From Myxococcales bacterium (lineage in GTDB: Bacteria > Myxococcota_A > Polyangia > Haliangiales > Haliangiaceae): DNA of 64,000 nt. Shown piece after piece: positions 27,436-35,105 of the stretch. The notes beneath the pieces were generated by a model, which worked only from the letters and a program-made list of their open reading frames with translations, was not told where the DNA came from and searched no databases. The position numbers and the translations under genes are program-made. Each line of letters opens with the position of its first letter. Position 1 is the stretch's first letter. Location: assembly GCA_947483555.1 (NCBI GenBank), contig CANKMW010000009.1:62001-126000 (forward strand), given 5' to 3'.

Positions 27436-28023
27436 TCAGTAGCCAAGGGTGCCTCCGGAGACCATCACGCGCAGGTTGTCGACGCGGCACGGGGCCACCG
27501 ACATCAGGACCAGTGACGCGAAGCGGATCTGGTAGGCGCCGTCGGAGGGGTTGGGATCGTCGGGGTCGTCGGGCCAGGCGACGAACGCCGGCAGCGCCGG
27601 AAACATCAACCGGCGGCGCGCGAAGTCGGTTTCCGGCGGCCCCACCAGGCGCAGCCGGACCAGCACCGAGCGGTCGCCGCCGGGCGGCGTCGTGAGTGGC
27701 TCGAGCGACAGCGCTGGCCGGCCGCTGCAGTCGGTCGTGTACTCGATCCAGTTGCCGTCGCTGAACCCCTCGCCGTACTGATCGCTCGGATCGGCGACGG
27801 TGCGCATGATGCTGAGCCCGTGCGCCATGGTGGCGCCCGGACCGAGCCGCGCCGCGTGCTCGCCGGGGTGGTTGGTGGTCACGACCGTGACGTCGCCGGC
27901 GATGGTCCAGGTCGCGGCGCCGGTCTCGAAGTCGTCGCCGAACTGGACCTGGTCGTCCTCGTAGCCGAGGCAGCCGACCGCGGAGACCCACACCGCGAAC
28001 GGCACCACGATCATCCGCTTCAC
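27436..28023 (-). CDS. Lipoprotein, unknown function
   Basis: 195 aa from a GTG that gives a basic n-region (VKRMIVVPFAVWVSAVGC) and a lipobox-like AVGC; an ATG three codons later is also possible. The mature part has VQFGDDFETGAATWTIAGDV and later LRVMVSGG, reminiscent of carbohydrate-binding-like beta-sandwich domains found in myxobacterial exported proteins, but I cannot assign a family. The next gene downstream (outer-membrane barrel) starts 17 nt after its stop, suggesting an operon of envelope proteins. Confidence 0.62.
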   Translation of the reverse strand: MKRMIVVPFAVWVSAVGCLGYEDDQVQFGDDFETGAATWTIAGDVTVVTTNHPGEHAARLGPGATMAHGLSIMRTVADPSDQYGEGFSDGNWIEYTTDCSGRPALSLEPLTTPPGGDRSVLVRLRLVGPPETDFARRRLMFPALPAFVAWPDDPDDPNPSDGAYQIRFASLVLMSVAPCRVDNLRVMVSGGTLGY

Positions 28024-28175
28024 GGTCCACGACGATTGCACCAACCGCGCCAGCGCAAGTGCGCGTCCCGTCATGGGCCACGCACGCCGAGCACGACAGC
28101 GATGTCCGGGAAACCGCGGCGCGACCGGAGCTGAGCGGTCCGGCCGCGGCCCGAAACCCCGTAGGATGCGCGGGC

Positions 28176-28691
28176 ATGAACGTCGACGACGAGCTGGCCG
28201 CGATCGCGGCGCTGCGCACCGCTGGCGACCTCGCCGCGGCGCACGTCCGCGCCACCGACCTGGCGCGCGCCCATCCACACGACGTCCGCGTCGCGATGGC
28301 CGCCGCCTTCGCCTGTGATCGCATCGGCCTCGAGCGCGACGCGATCGTGCACTACGAGCGGGCCTGGGAGCTGGGCGTGCCGGCCGCCGAGCGCCCCGGC
28401 TTCGTGCTCGGGCTTGGCTCGACGCTCCGCAACGTTGGCCGCGCCGACGACGCGGTGACCCGGCTGGCCGAGGCCACCGCCGAGTACCCTGACCATGCTG
28501 CGCTGCGCGCCTTCCTGGCACTGGCGCTGCATTCGGCCGGTCATCCGACGCTGGCGCTGGCCACCATGCTCGAGACCGCGCTGGCGGTCGCGGGGCCGGG
28601 TGCGGACGGGTTCGGTCAATACGCTCGCGCGCTCGCCGAGTACCAGGCCGAGCTGGTCGCCGCCGCGCTCGGCGAGCGCCGGCCGGGCTGA
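28176..28691 (+). CDS. TPR-like helical repeat protein
   Basis: 171 aa from the ATG at 28176. It is composed almost wholly of paired helices with TPR-like spacing (AAFACDRIGLERDAIVHYERAWELG, GLGSTLRNVGRADDAVTRLAEATAEYPDHAALRAFLALALHSAG). Such proteins are cytosolic scaffolds. TAGGAT lies 8 nt before the ATG and there is no ribosome site, so the mRNA is probably leaderless. Convergent with the PhaR-like gene. Confidence 0.8.
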   Translation: MNVDDELAAIAALRTAGDLAAAHVRATDLARAHPHDVRVAMAAAFACDRIGLERDAIVHYERAWELGVPAAERPGFVLGLGSTLRNVGRADDAVTRLAEATAEYPDHAALRAFLALALHSAGHPTLALATMLETALAVAGPGADGFGQYARALAEYQAELVAAALGERRPG

Positions 28692-28701
28692 TCCGTCCCG
28701 G

Positions 28702-28718
28702 CGGGCCGATCCGGCCCG
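28702..28718. terminator. Hairpin between convergent genes
   Basis: CGGGCCG-ATC-CGGCCCG, a perfect 7-bp stem with a 3-nt loop in the 36-bp gap between the TPR and PhaR-like genes. No T-tract follows on either strand, so termination ability is uncertain. Confidence 0.35.
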
Positions 28719-28727
28719 GCGGTCTCG

Positions 28728-29366
28728 TCAGTCCTTGTGGTTGCTCTCGTCCTCGGCCAGCTGCTGCAGCCGGACCTCGAGCTCGGCGATGCGATCGGCC
28801 AGCGACTTGACGTCCTTGTGCAAGCTGCCGAACGGCGTGATGTTGTCGACCACGGTCCGGATGCGGCCATCGACGCGCTTCTGCCACTCGTCGAGCACGC
28901 TCTGCTGCTCGGTCACCCACTCGCGGAACTCGCGGACCATCGCCAGGCCCTCGCCCTTCTTGGTGCCGGCGTAGGTCGAGTCGTCGTCGGGCAGGCCGGG
29001 GTCGGTTGGCGCCGGCACAGCGCCGGTCTCGTCGCTGGGCTCGGTGCCGTCGCCGGTCTCCTCGCGCTTGAAGGGCAACACCCGCGACACGCGACGCTGC
29101 GCTTCCGCGAACCATTCACCGCCGTTCTGGATGATGGTGCGCATCGCCGTGAGCGGGAGAAAGCTGCGCTGCTTCTTCTCCTCCTCGAAGATGATCTGCG
29201 CCAGCGTGACCGACGTGAGGTCTTCCTTGGACTTGTTGTCCACGATCTTCACGTCGTCGCCAGCGCGGATCATCTCGGAGATCTGATCGAGCGTGACGTA
29301 GCGGCTGTGCTGGGTGTCGTACAGCTTGCGATTGGCGTACCGCTTGATGATCCGCGCCTCGGCCAT
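28728..29366 (-). CDS. PhaR-like polyhydroxyalkanoate synthesis regulator
   Basis: 212 aa from the ATG at 29366, which has AGGAG 6 nt upstream. Residues 4-66 (RIIKRYANRKLYDTQHSRYV, TLDQISEMIRAGDDVKIVDN) match the PHA accumulation regulator DNA-binding N-terminal domain very closely. The C-terminal third (KDVKSLADRIAELEVRLQQLAEDE) is a coiled coil. PhaR binds DNA and polyhydroxybutyrate granules and represses phasin synthesis. No pha genes are nearby, so it could regulate other targets. Between the two domains is an acidic low-complexity linker. Confidence 0.88.
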   Translation of the reverse strand: MAEARIIKRYANRKLYDTQHSRYVTLDQISEMIRAGDDVKIVDNKSKEDLTSVTLAQIIFEEEKKQRSFLPLTAMRTIIQNGGEWFAEAQRRVSRVLPFKREETGDGTEPSDETGAVPAPTDPGLPDDDSTYAGTKKGEGLAMVREFREWVTEQQSVLDEWQKRVDGRIRTVVDNITPFGSLHKDVKSLADRIAELEVRLQQLAEDESNHKD

Positions 29367-29531
29367 GGGCTGCTCCTGGGCGTTCACGCACGAGGGGCAT
29401 CCGGCCCCTTGGATCATGGGTATCACGCGGTGCGGCATGACGGCAACGCACCGCGGCGCGGAGCACCCACGACGGCCCGCTTCCGGCATACTCGGGACGC
29501 TGCGGAGGCGGAACCGCGGCGGAGGACCCCC

Positions 29532-29906
29532 ATGCGTTGGTTGCCTACTTCATCAGCGATCGCGTCTCTTTTCATCGGTCTCGGCATCGTTGCGGCCTGC
29601 GGCGGCGACGACGGCGGTCCGCCGGCCATCGACGCCACACCGCTGCTGGCGGCGGAGGTTGCGTGTACGGGCGTGCTCTCGCCGGTCATCACGACCGCTG
29701 GCTTCGCCTTCAGCCCGGTGACCACCACGGTCACCGTCGGCACCGTGGTCAAGTTCACGGTTCCGCTCGAGCACAACGCCATGTCCGACGACGGCCTGTT
29801 CTCCGCCGACTTCAACGGCGACACCTGCGTGCGCTTCGATGCACCCGGCACGTACCGCTTCTTCTGCGTACCGCACGTCTTCCGCGGCACCGTCCTCGTG
29901 AACTGA
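29532..29906 (+). CDS. Cupredoxin-like lipoprotein lacking the usual axial Met
   Basis: 124 aa from the ATG at 29532 with GGAGG upstream. Signal peptide with lipobox VAAC. The mature part is a plastocyanin/pseudoazurin-type fold: FAFSPVTTTVTVGTVVKFTVP, the first His in LEHNAM, then GTYRFFCVPHVFRGTVLV. Cys and the second His of the type-1 copper site are present in CVPH, but the position where pseudoazurins have Met (five after this His) is Thr. It may use another axial ligand or have altered redox properties. Probably an envelope electron carrier. Confidence 0.85.
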   Translation: MRWLPTSSAIASLFIGLGIVAACGGDDGGPPAIDATPLLAAEVACTGVLSPVITTAGFAFSPVTTTVTVGTVVKFTVPLEHNAMSDDGLFSADFNGDTCVRFDAPGTYRFFCVPHVFRGTVLVN

Positions 29907-29919
29907 CCTCCGACGGTGG

Positions 29920-31485
29920 TCAGTGGCTCAGCGCCGCGCTGACCACCTCGGGGCGCACGGTGTTGTGCTTGCCGATGATCGTGCCGGGGTCGGAGACCTC
30001 GACCGACCACTGGAAGTTGTCGAGCACGACCAGCGAGTCGAGGCGCTGATCGCTGGTGTCCCAGATCGCGATGCGCAGCGTGATGACCTCGCCGCCGACC
30101 ACGTTGCCGCTGGTCTGCAGCCAGCCGGTGCCGCCACCCGACAGGCTGTTGGAGTCGCACGAGCCCGGCGACGAGGTGTCGAAGCCGGTGCCGGTCAGGT
30201 GCGCCGTGCTGGCGCAGGTCGAGATGGTGCCGGTGGTGCCGAGGCAACCGGTGCGGCCGTTCACGCACTGCGTGAACAGGCCGGTGTTGCCGTGCGCCAG
30301 GTTGACGCCGACCGGGTAGATGGTGCCCGCGGGGTTGCGGTAGAAGGCCAGGTTCTTGTCGGTCGGGTTGGCCGGCTGGCCGGCCCACGTCGAGTCGAGC
30401 AGCGCCACGAAGAAGTCGTTGTACGGGCTGCACACCCACTCCGGGTACTCGGCGGAGTAGAAGTTGCTCGAGAAGCTGAACGACTTCGCGTTCGACGGCG
30501 CCCGGACTCGGAGCGTCAGCATCACCGGATCTTCGGCGGCGGTGCCGCCGAGCAGCTCGGGGCAACCCATGGCGTTGGGCAGCACGTTGGGCGGGTTCTG
30601 GGCCGCCATCCAGTCGGTCGGGAACGGCGACCTCATGCCGTGCTGCGCCGACGCCGTGAAGTCGATGTGCGCCGGGTTCATCTGGCCCGGTGATGCGGCG
30701 TTGCCGCTCGACAGCAGCGTGAAGCCCATGCCGGCTTGCGGCATGAGGCCGGAGCCGAAGATGCTGCGGATCGAGTGCGATGGGACCGCCGGCGTACCCT
30801 GGCCATTGGTCAGGCTGAAGCGGGCCTCGATGAGACCCCAGCGCCGCGACGCCTCGGTGGCGATCTGGCAGATGTCCATCGCCTTGGCGTAGTCGGTGGC
30901 CAGCGGTGAGCCGGAGACCAGGGCCATGTCGCACACGGTCTCCGAGTTGTCGACCGCGCCGTCGCAGTCGTCGTCGACGGTGTTGCCGGCGGCGTCGAAC
31001 GAGCCGGGATTGACCAGGCCGGGCTGGGCGCACTCCGACGAATCGCAGCAGTCGCCGTCGCAGGTCGTGAAGCCGTCGGCGTCGAGGTCGACGTTCTCGT
31101 CGGGCGCGCCCGAGCAGTTCTCGTCGAGGCCGTTGCCGCACACTTCTTGCGACGGCAGGATCTGACCCAGGCACTGGCTCCACTGTCCCGACGACAGGCA
31201 GTTGCGAACGCCGCCGCGACAGGGACCGACGTCGCGCGTCGACTGGTGGGCGTCGTAGCACTCGACGGTGTCGCCGGCGTCGCAGGTGCCCGAGCAGTCG
31301 CCGCTGATGCAGAACTCGCCGACGCCGCACTGGATGCCGCAGCCGCCGCAGTTCATCAGATCGCTCGTGACGTCCTTGTCGGGACAGTCCTCGTTGCCGC
31401 CACCGCTGCTGGTGGGGCCACAGGCGCCGACGCCGACGACGAACGAGAGGATCGCGGGCAGGATGGAGGCGCGGATCGATCGCAT
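29920..31485 (-). CDS. MopE-like, Cys-rich lipoprotein with choice-of-anchor-type domain
   Basis: 521 aa; AGGAG precedes the ATG. Lipoprotein signal (VVGVGAC). Residues about 30-180 are Cys-rich, with CGGCGIQCGVGEFCISGDC and MopE-type metal-binding repeats (CGNGLDENCSGAPDENVDLD, DDDCDGAVDNSETVCD). The C-terminal half (FSFSSNFYSAEYPEWVCSPYNDFFVALLDS, VLDNFQWSVEVSDPGT) matches the pattern of 'choice-of-anchor' domains of myxobacterial surface proteins. MopE repeats bind copper or calcium in methanotrophs. A surface location is likely; the function is unknown. Confidence 0.82.
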   Translation of the reverse strand: MRSIRASILPAILSFVVGVGACGPTSSGGGNEDCPDKDVTSDLMNCGGCGIQCGVGEFCISGDCSGTCDAGDTVECYDAHQSTRDVGPCRGGVRNCLSSGQWSQCLGQILPSQEVCGNGLDENCSGAPDENVDLDADGFTTCDGDCCDSSECAQPGLVNPGSFDAAGNTVDDDCDGAVDNSETVCDMALVSGSPLATDYAKAMDICQIATEASRRWGLIEARFSLTNGQGTPAVPSHSIRSIFGSGLMPQAGMGFTLLSSGNAASPGQMNPAHIDFTASAQHGMRSPFPTDWMAAQNPPNVLPNAMGCPELLGGTAAEDPVMLTLRVRAPSNAKSFSFSSNFYSAEYPEWVCSPYNDFFVALLDSTWAGQPANPTDKNLAFYRNPAGTIYPVGVNLAHGNTGLFTQCVNGRTGCLGTTGTISTCASTAHLTGTGFDTSSPGSCDSNSLSGGGTGWLQTSGNVVGGEVITLRIAIWDTSDQRLDSLVVLDNFQWSVEVSDPGTIIGKHNTVRPEVVSAALSH

Positions 31486-31632
31486 GGAGAGCTCCTGGTG
31501 CCACCGCCCGGCGACGACGGTCAGCGCACTCTCGCTCGGATCGAACCGGACTTACAAGACCCTACCTATGTCGGGGCGTGACAGCTGCAACCATTGGTCT
31601 AGCCGACCATGGCATCGGTTAGGATGCCGCCC

Positions 31633-31989
31633 ATGGCGATGACCACGAACCCTAGTGGACTTTCGTACGAGGACACCCGAGCCGGCACCGGCGCCCAGCC
31701 CGGCCAGGGCCAGACCTGCGTGATGCACTACACCGGCTGGCTGTGGGTGAACGGCGCCAAGGGCGCGAAGTTCGACAGCTCGCACGACCGCGGCAAGCCG
31801 TTCAGCTTCCCGCTCGGCCAGGGCCGGGTCATCAAGGGCTGGGACGAGGGCGTGGCCTCGATGCGCATCGGCGGCGCTCGCACGCTGCTCATTCCGCCCG
31901 ACCTGGGCTACGGGTCGCGCGGCGCGGCCGGGGCCATCCCGCCCAACGCCACCCTGGTGTTCGACGTGGAGTTGCTCGAGGTTCGCTGA
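31633..31989 (+). CDS. FKBP-type peptidyl-prolyl isomerase
   Basis: 118 aa, a single FKBP domain: VMHYTGWLWVNGAKGAKFDSS, FSFPLGQGRVIKGWDEGVASMRIGG, LLIPPDLGYGSRG and IPPNATLVFDVELLEV include all the standard pocket residues. It catalyses cis-trans isomerisation of Xaa-Pro bonds, in the cytosol since no signal is present. The start at 31633 is chosen over upstream ATGs because TAGGAT (31620-31625) ends 7 nt before it. The following lipoprotein gene overlaps its stop by 1 nt. Confidence 0.95.
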   Translation: MAMTTNPSGLSYEDTRAGTGAQPGQGQTCVMHYTGWLWVNGAKGAKFDSSHDRGKPFSFPLGQGRVIKGWDEGVASMRIGGARTLLIPPDLGYGSRGAAGAIPPNATLVFDVELLEVR

Positions 31990-33047
31990 TGCGGGCGGCG
32001 CTGGGCCGCTTGATTCCACTCGCCACGGCGCTCGGGCTGCTGGCACCGCTGGCGTGCGGCGAGGTGACGGCCCCGCGCAAGCCAGGGATGGCGCCGGCGG
32101 CGGCCCCGGCGGCGAGCGTCGAGCTGGTGCCGGGCGTGATCATGGATCGCGGCGGGCGCACCGTGTACGCGTCGACCAGCGACGGTCAGCTGGTTGCGAT
32201 CGACGTCGCCACCGGCGCCGAGCGCTGGATCACCATGGAAGCGGCGCGGCCGCTGCTGCTGACGCCGCTCGGCGTGCTGGCGCAGCGCGACTCCGAAGGC
32301 GCGCTCGAGCGTCTCGACCTGGCGATGATCGACGACCGCGGTGCGCTGGCGAAGGGCTGCGAGCCGGTGCGCATCGCGCCGTGGGCGAAGGCGTCGCTGG
32401 TGCCGGATCCCGCGCAGGAGTTCTCGGTGCGCGCCCGCGCCAGCGTCGAGGGCCGGCCGGTCGTCGAGTGGCGGGCCCGCGCCCGACAGCCGGTCGCCGG
32501 CGTCGACGAGGTCAACGATGCCGGCGTGGCGGTGCTGCCCGAAGCCGCGGGCTGGGGCCTCATCGATCCGGCGACCTGCGGCGTGCTCGAGATCGGGCCG
32601 CTTGCCGCCGACGCGGCGCCGTGGGAGTCGCCCGGGCGCGGCCCGGTCACCTTCGACGGCGTCAGCGCCGAGATCGTGATCGCGCCCGGCGTCAGCGGTC
32701 AGGTGGCGGCGCTGCGGCGCAGCCACGGCGGCGAGACCCTGCCCGACGTGGCGCTGGCCGCCGATCTCGACGTCAGCGCGGCGCCGCTGTGGTCGGCCGA
32801 TCGCGGCCACGCGTCGATCACCGCCGCCGAGCCCGGTCGCCCCGGCGCCTGGGCGCGCTGGGTGGTCGCCGGCGTGAAGGACGGCGTGCCGCTGGCGTCC
32901 ATCGTGGTGCGCGATCGCCCGCGCGGCTTCGCGGTGACTCCGACCGCGATCGTGGTCGTGCTCACCGACGCGATCGAGGCCATCGACCGCGACGGCAAGA
33001 CGCTGTGGACGCGCGGCGTGCGGACCGCCGGCGCGGCCGCGCCCTGA
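31989..33047 (+). CDS. Beta-propeller (PQQ-like) lipoprotein
   Basis: 352 aa; the ATG overlaps the FKBP stop (TGATG). Signal peptide ending LAPLAC, a weak lipobox. The mature protein has PQQ/BamB-like blades: YASTSDGQLVAIDVATGAERWITM, LLLTPLGVLAQRDSEG and VVVLTDAIEAIDRDGKTLWTRGV. It probably folds as a beta propeller in the envelope. Translational coupling to a prolyl isomerase is compatible with, but does not prove, a folding-related role. Confidence 0.78.
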   Translation: MRAALGRLIPLATALGLLAPLACGEVTAPRKPGMAPAAAPAASVELVPGVIMDRGGRTVYASTSDGQLVAIDVATGAERWITMEAARPLLLTPLGVLAQRDSEGALERLDLAMIDDRGALAKGCEPVRIAPWAKASLVPDPAQEFSVRARASVEGRPVVEWRARARQPVAGVDEVNDAGVAVLPEAAGWGLIDPATCGVLEIGPLAADAAPWESPGRGPVTFDGVSAEIVIAPGVSGQVAALRRSHGGETLPDVALAADLDVSAAPLWSADRGHASITAAEPGRPGAWARWVVAGVKDGVPLASIVVRDRPRGFAVTPTAIVVVLTDAIEAIDRDGKTLWTRGVRTAGAAAP

Positions 33048-33138
33048 TCGCGGCCATCGTCCGGAAGGCGGACGAAGCGCGCCACACCGAGACGGTGCGC
33101 GCCGATCGCCGCGGCGTGCGCCGCCGCGGCTGACGCGG

Positions 33139-34908
33139 TCACTCGCGCGGCGGGGCGGCCGGGCCGGTGGCGCCCAGGTTGTCGGAGGCGAGCACGGCGG
33201 CGATCTTCTCGAGCAGGCGGGTGCGCTCGAACGGCTTGGCGACGAAGTGGACGCCGTCGACCATCACGCCGCGTTCGGACAGCCGATCCTCGGCGTAGCC
33301 GGACGTGAACAACACCCGCAGGCCGGGGTGCAGCACGCGCAGGCGGCGGGCCAGCTCGGGGCCGGACATGTCGGCCATGATCACGTCGGTGACCAGCAGG
33401 TCGGGCGGCCGGGTCCACCGCGCGGCGGCGGCCAGCGCCTCGGCGGCGGTACCGACCACGGTGACGGCGTGGCCGCCGTCGGTGACGATGGCGTGCATCG
33501 CGCCGCGGACCAGGGCGTCGTCGTCGACGACGATGATGTCGGCGGGCCGCGCCGCCACCAGGGCGGCCGGGGGGCTGAGCGCGCGGGCGACCGCGTCGTC
33601 GCCGGCGGCCGGCAGCACGACGGTGAACGTCGAGCCGGTGCCGAGCTCGCTGTCGACGACGATCGCACCGCCGGCGCCGGTGACGATCGAGTGGACGGTG
33701 GCGAGCCCGAGCCCGGTGCCCTTGCCGATCTCCTTGGTCGTGAAGAACGGCTCGAACAGGCGCGCGCGCACCGCGGGATCGATGCCGACGCCGTCGTCGG
33801 TCACCGACAGGTAGACCGCGCCGGCACCGAGCACGGTCGGGCAGCGGGCGCGCAGCGCGGCCGACGCCACCCCGGTGCGCAGCGTCAGCAGGCCGCCGCC
33901 GGGCATGGCGTCGCGGGCGTTGGTCACCAGGTTCAGCAGCACCTGCTCGAGCTCGGTGCGATCGGCGCGCACGGTGGTGGCGCCGCCGTCGGTGGTGTCG
34001 ATCACGAGCCGGATATCGTCGCCGACGAACCGGCCCAGCAGCTGTTCGAGCTGCCGCGACACCTCGCTGACCGCGAGCCATTCTGGCTCGCGGACCTGGC
34101 GGCGACCGAACGACAGCAGCTGCCGGGTGAGGGCGGCGGCGCGCTCGGCGGCCTCGCGGATGTGGCCTGCCGAGGCCGCGGTGCGGGCGTCGCCGCGGGC
34201 CAGCCGCGCCGCCTCGGCGAACACCACCGTCAGCACGTTGTTGAAGTCGTGGGCGACGCCGGCCGCGAGCCGTCCCACCGCCTCGAGCCGCCGCGACTGC
34301 AGCAGGCGCTCCTGGATCTCCTGCTGCGCCGCCTGCGCCGCGGCCGCGTCGGCCCGCGACTCGCGGATGATGCGCAGCGCGGCGTGCAGCATGACGCCGG
34401 TGATCACCAGCGAGGTGGTGGCGACCAGCCAGACCCGGATCGGCGTGATGGCGGCGGTGGCCGGCAGCGCACCGCGGCGCTCGAGCAGCACCAGGCCGAG
34501 CACCGCCACCGACGACGCGGCCGCGGTCGCGATGGCGCCCCGGCCGCTCAGGGTCAGGCCAGCGAACAGCACGATCGGCGGCAGCACGAACCCGGCCGGC
34601 GCCAGCGTGCCGCCGCCACGCGCCATGGCCAGGACCACGACGCCGACGTACGCGATCGTGAACCCCACGATCGCGGCCGTGACCACGCCGCGCCGCACCA
34701 GCACGATCGTCAGCAGGTGAGCGAGCAGCATCAGGAAGTAAGCGGCGTGCCCGTCCACCGGCAGCGGCCGCAGCGCGGCCGAGACCAGCAGCGTGACCGA
34801 CAGGATCGCCGAGCCGGCCACCAGCAGCGCGTGGGCGGTCGTGGCCTGCTCCGACGGCTCGATACCATCGACGGCCGGTGGTCGCAGCCGTTCGCGCCAG
34901 GTCGCCAT
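33139..34908 (-). CDS. Hybrid sensor histidine kinase with C-terminal receiver
   Basis: 589 aa from the ATG at 34908. About six membrane helices (residues 30-190) form the input domain. The kinase core has a phospho-acceptor His in RLAAGVAHDFNNVLTV, N-box NLVTNARDAMPGGG, G1 VTDDGVGID, F-box LFEPFFTTKE and G2 GKGTGLGLATV. A CheY-like receiver follows (acceptor Asp in LLVTDVIMADMSG, Lys in AKPF). NtrB/PleC-like. No response regulator gene is adjacent, so output probably goes through a distant partner. Confidence 0.94.
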   Translation of the reverse strand: MATWRERLRPPAVDGIEPSEQATTAHALLVAGSAILSVTLLVSAALRPLPVDGHAAYFLMLLAHLLTIVLVRRGVVTAAIVGFTIAYVGVVVLAMARGGGTLAPAGFVLPPIVLFAGLTLSGRGAIATAAASSVAVLGLVLLERRGALPATAAITPIRVWLVATTSLVITGVMLHAALRIIRESRADAAAAQAAQQEIQERLLQSRRLEAVGRLAAGVAHDFNNVLTVVFAEAARLARGDARTAASAGHIREAAERAAALTRQLLSFGRRQVREPEWLAVSEVSRQLEQLLGRFVGDDIRLVIDTTDGGATTVRADRTELEQVLLNLVTNARDAMPGGGLLTLRTGVASAALRARCPTVLGAGAVYLSVTDDGVGIDPAVRARLFEPFFTTKEIGKGTGLGLATVHSIVTGAGGAIVVDSELGTGSTFTVVLPAAGDDAVARALSPPAALVAARPADIIVVDDDALVRGAMHAIVTDGGHAVTVVGTAAEALAAAARWTRPPDLLVTDVIMADMSGPELARRLRVLHPGLRVLFTSGYAEDRLSERGVMVDGVHFVAKPFERTRLLEKIAAVLASDNLGATGPAAPPRE

Positions 34909-34980
34909 CGCCGGGCACTCTACGCGGTTGCTCCCGGGCATGGGGGGCGCACCGGGGTTGCGCTACCCGCGCTACCCGAT

Positions 34981-35030
34981 CGCAGGCCGACCGCAGGCCG
35001 ACCGCAGGCCGACGCAGGTCGACGCAGGTC
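34981..35030 (+). repeat. Short tandem repeat CGCAGGCCGAC
   Basis: Three near-identical 11-mers (CGCAGGCCGAC) followed by two degenerate 10-mers (GCAGGTCGAC) lie between the histidine kinase start and the terminator of the 904-aa lipoprotein gene. Confidence 0.8.
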
Positions 35031-35041
35031 CCGAAAAACAC

Positions 35042-35071
35042 GACGGCCCGGGCGTTTCCGCCCGGGCCGTC
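35042..35071 (-). terminator. Strong intrinsic terminator of the 904-aa lipoprotein gene
   Basis: A perfect 13-bp inverted repeat GACGGCCCGGGCG / CGCCCGGGCCGTC around a 4-nt loop. Read on the minus strand it is followed by GTGTTTTTC, a T-tract, 35 nt after the gene's stop. One of the few textbook intrinsic terminators in the window, suggesting a well-expressed gene. Confidence 0.85.
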
Positions 35072-35105
35072 TGGTTCCGTCATGCGGGCATACGGCCCGC
35101 GGTTG

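Noticed and set aside
27436..29115. 559-codon version of the lipoprotein gene
   Set aside because: The upstream part is Arg/Pro-rich shadow of the TPR and PhaR-like genes; the signal peptide begins near 28023.
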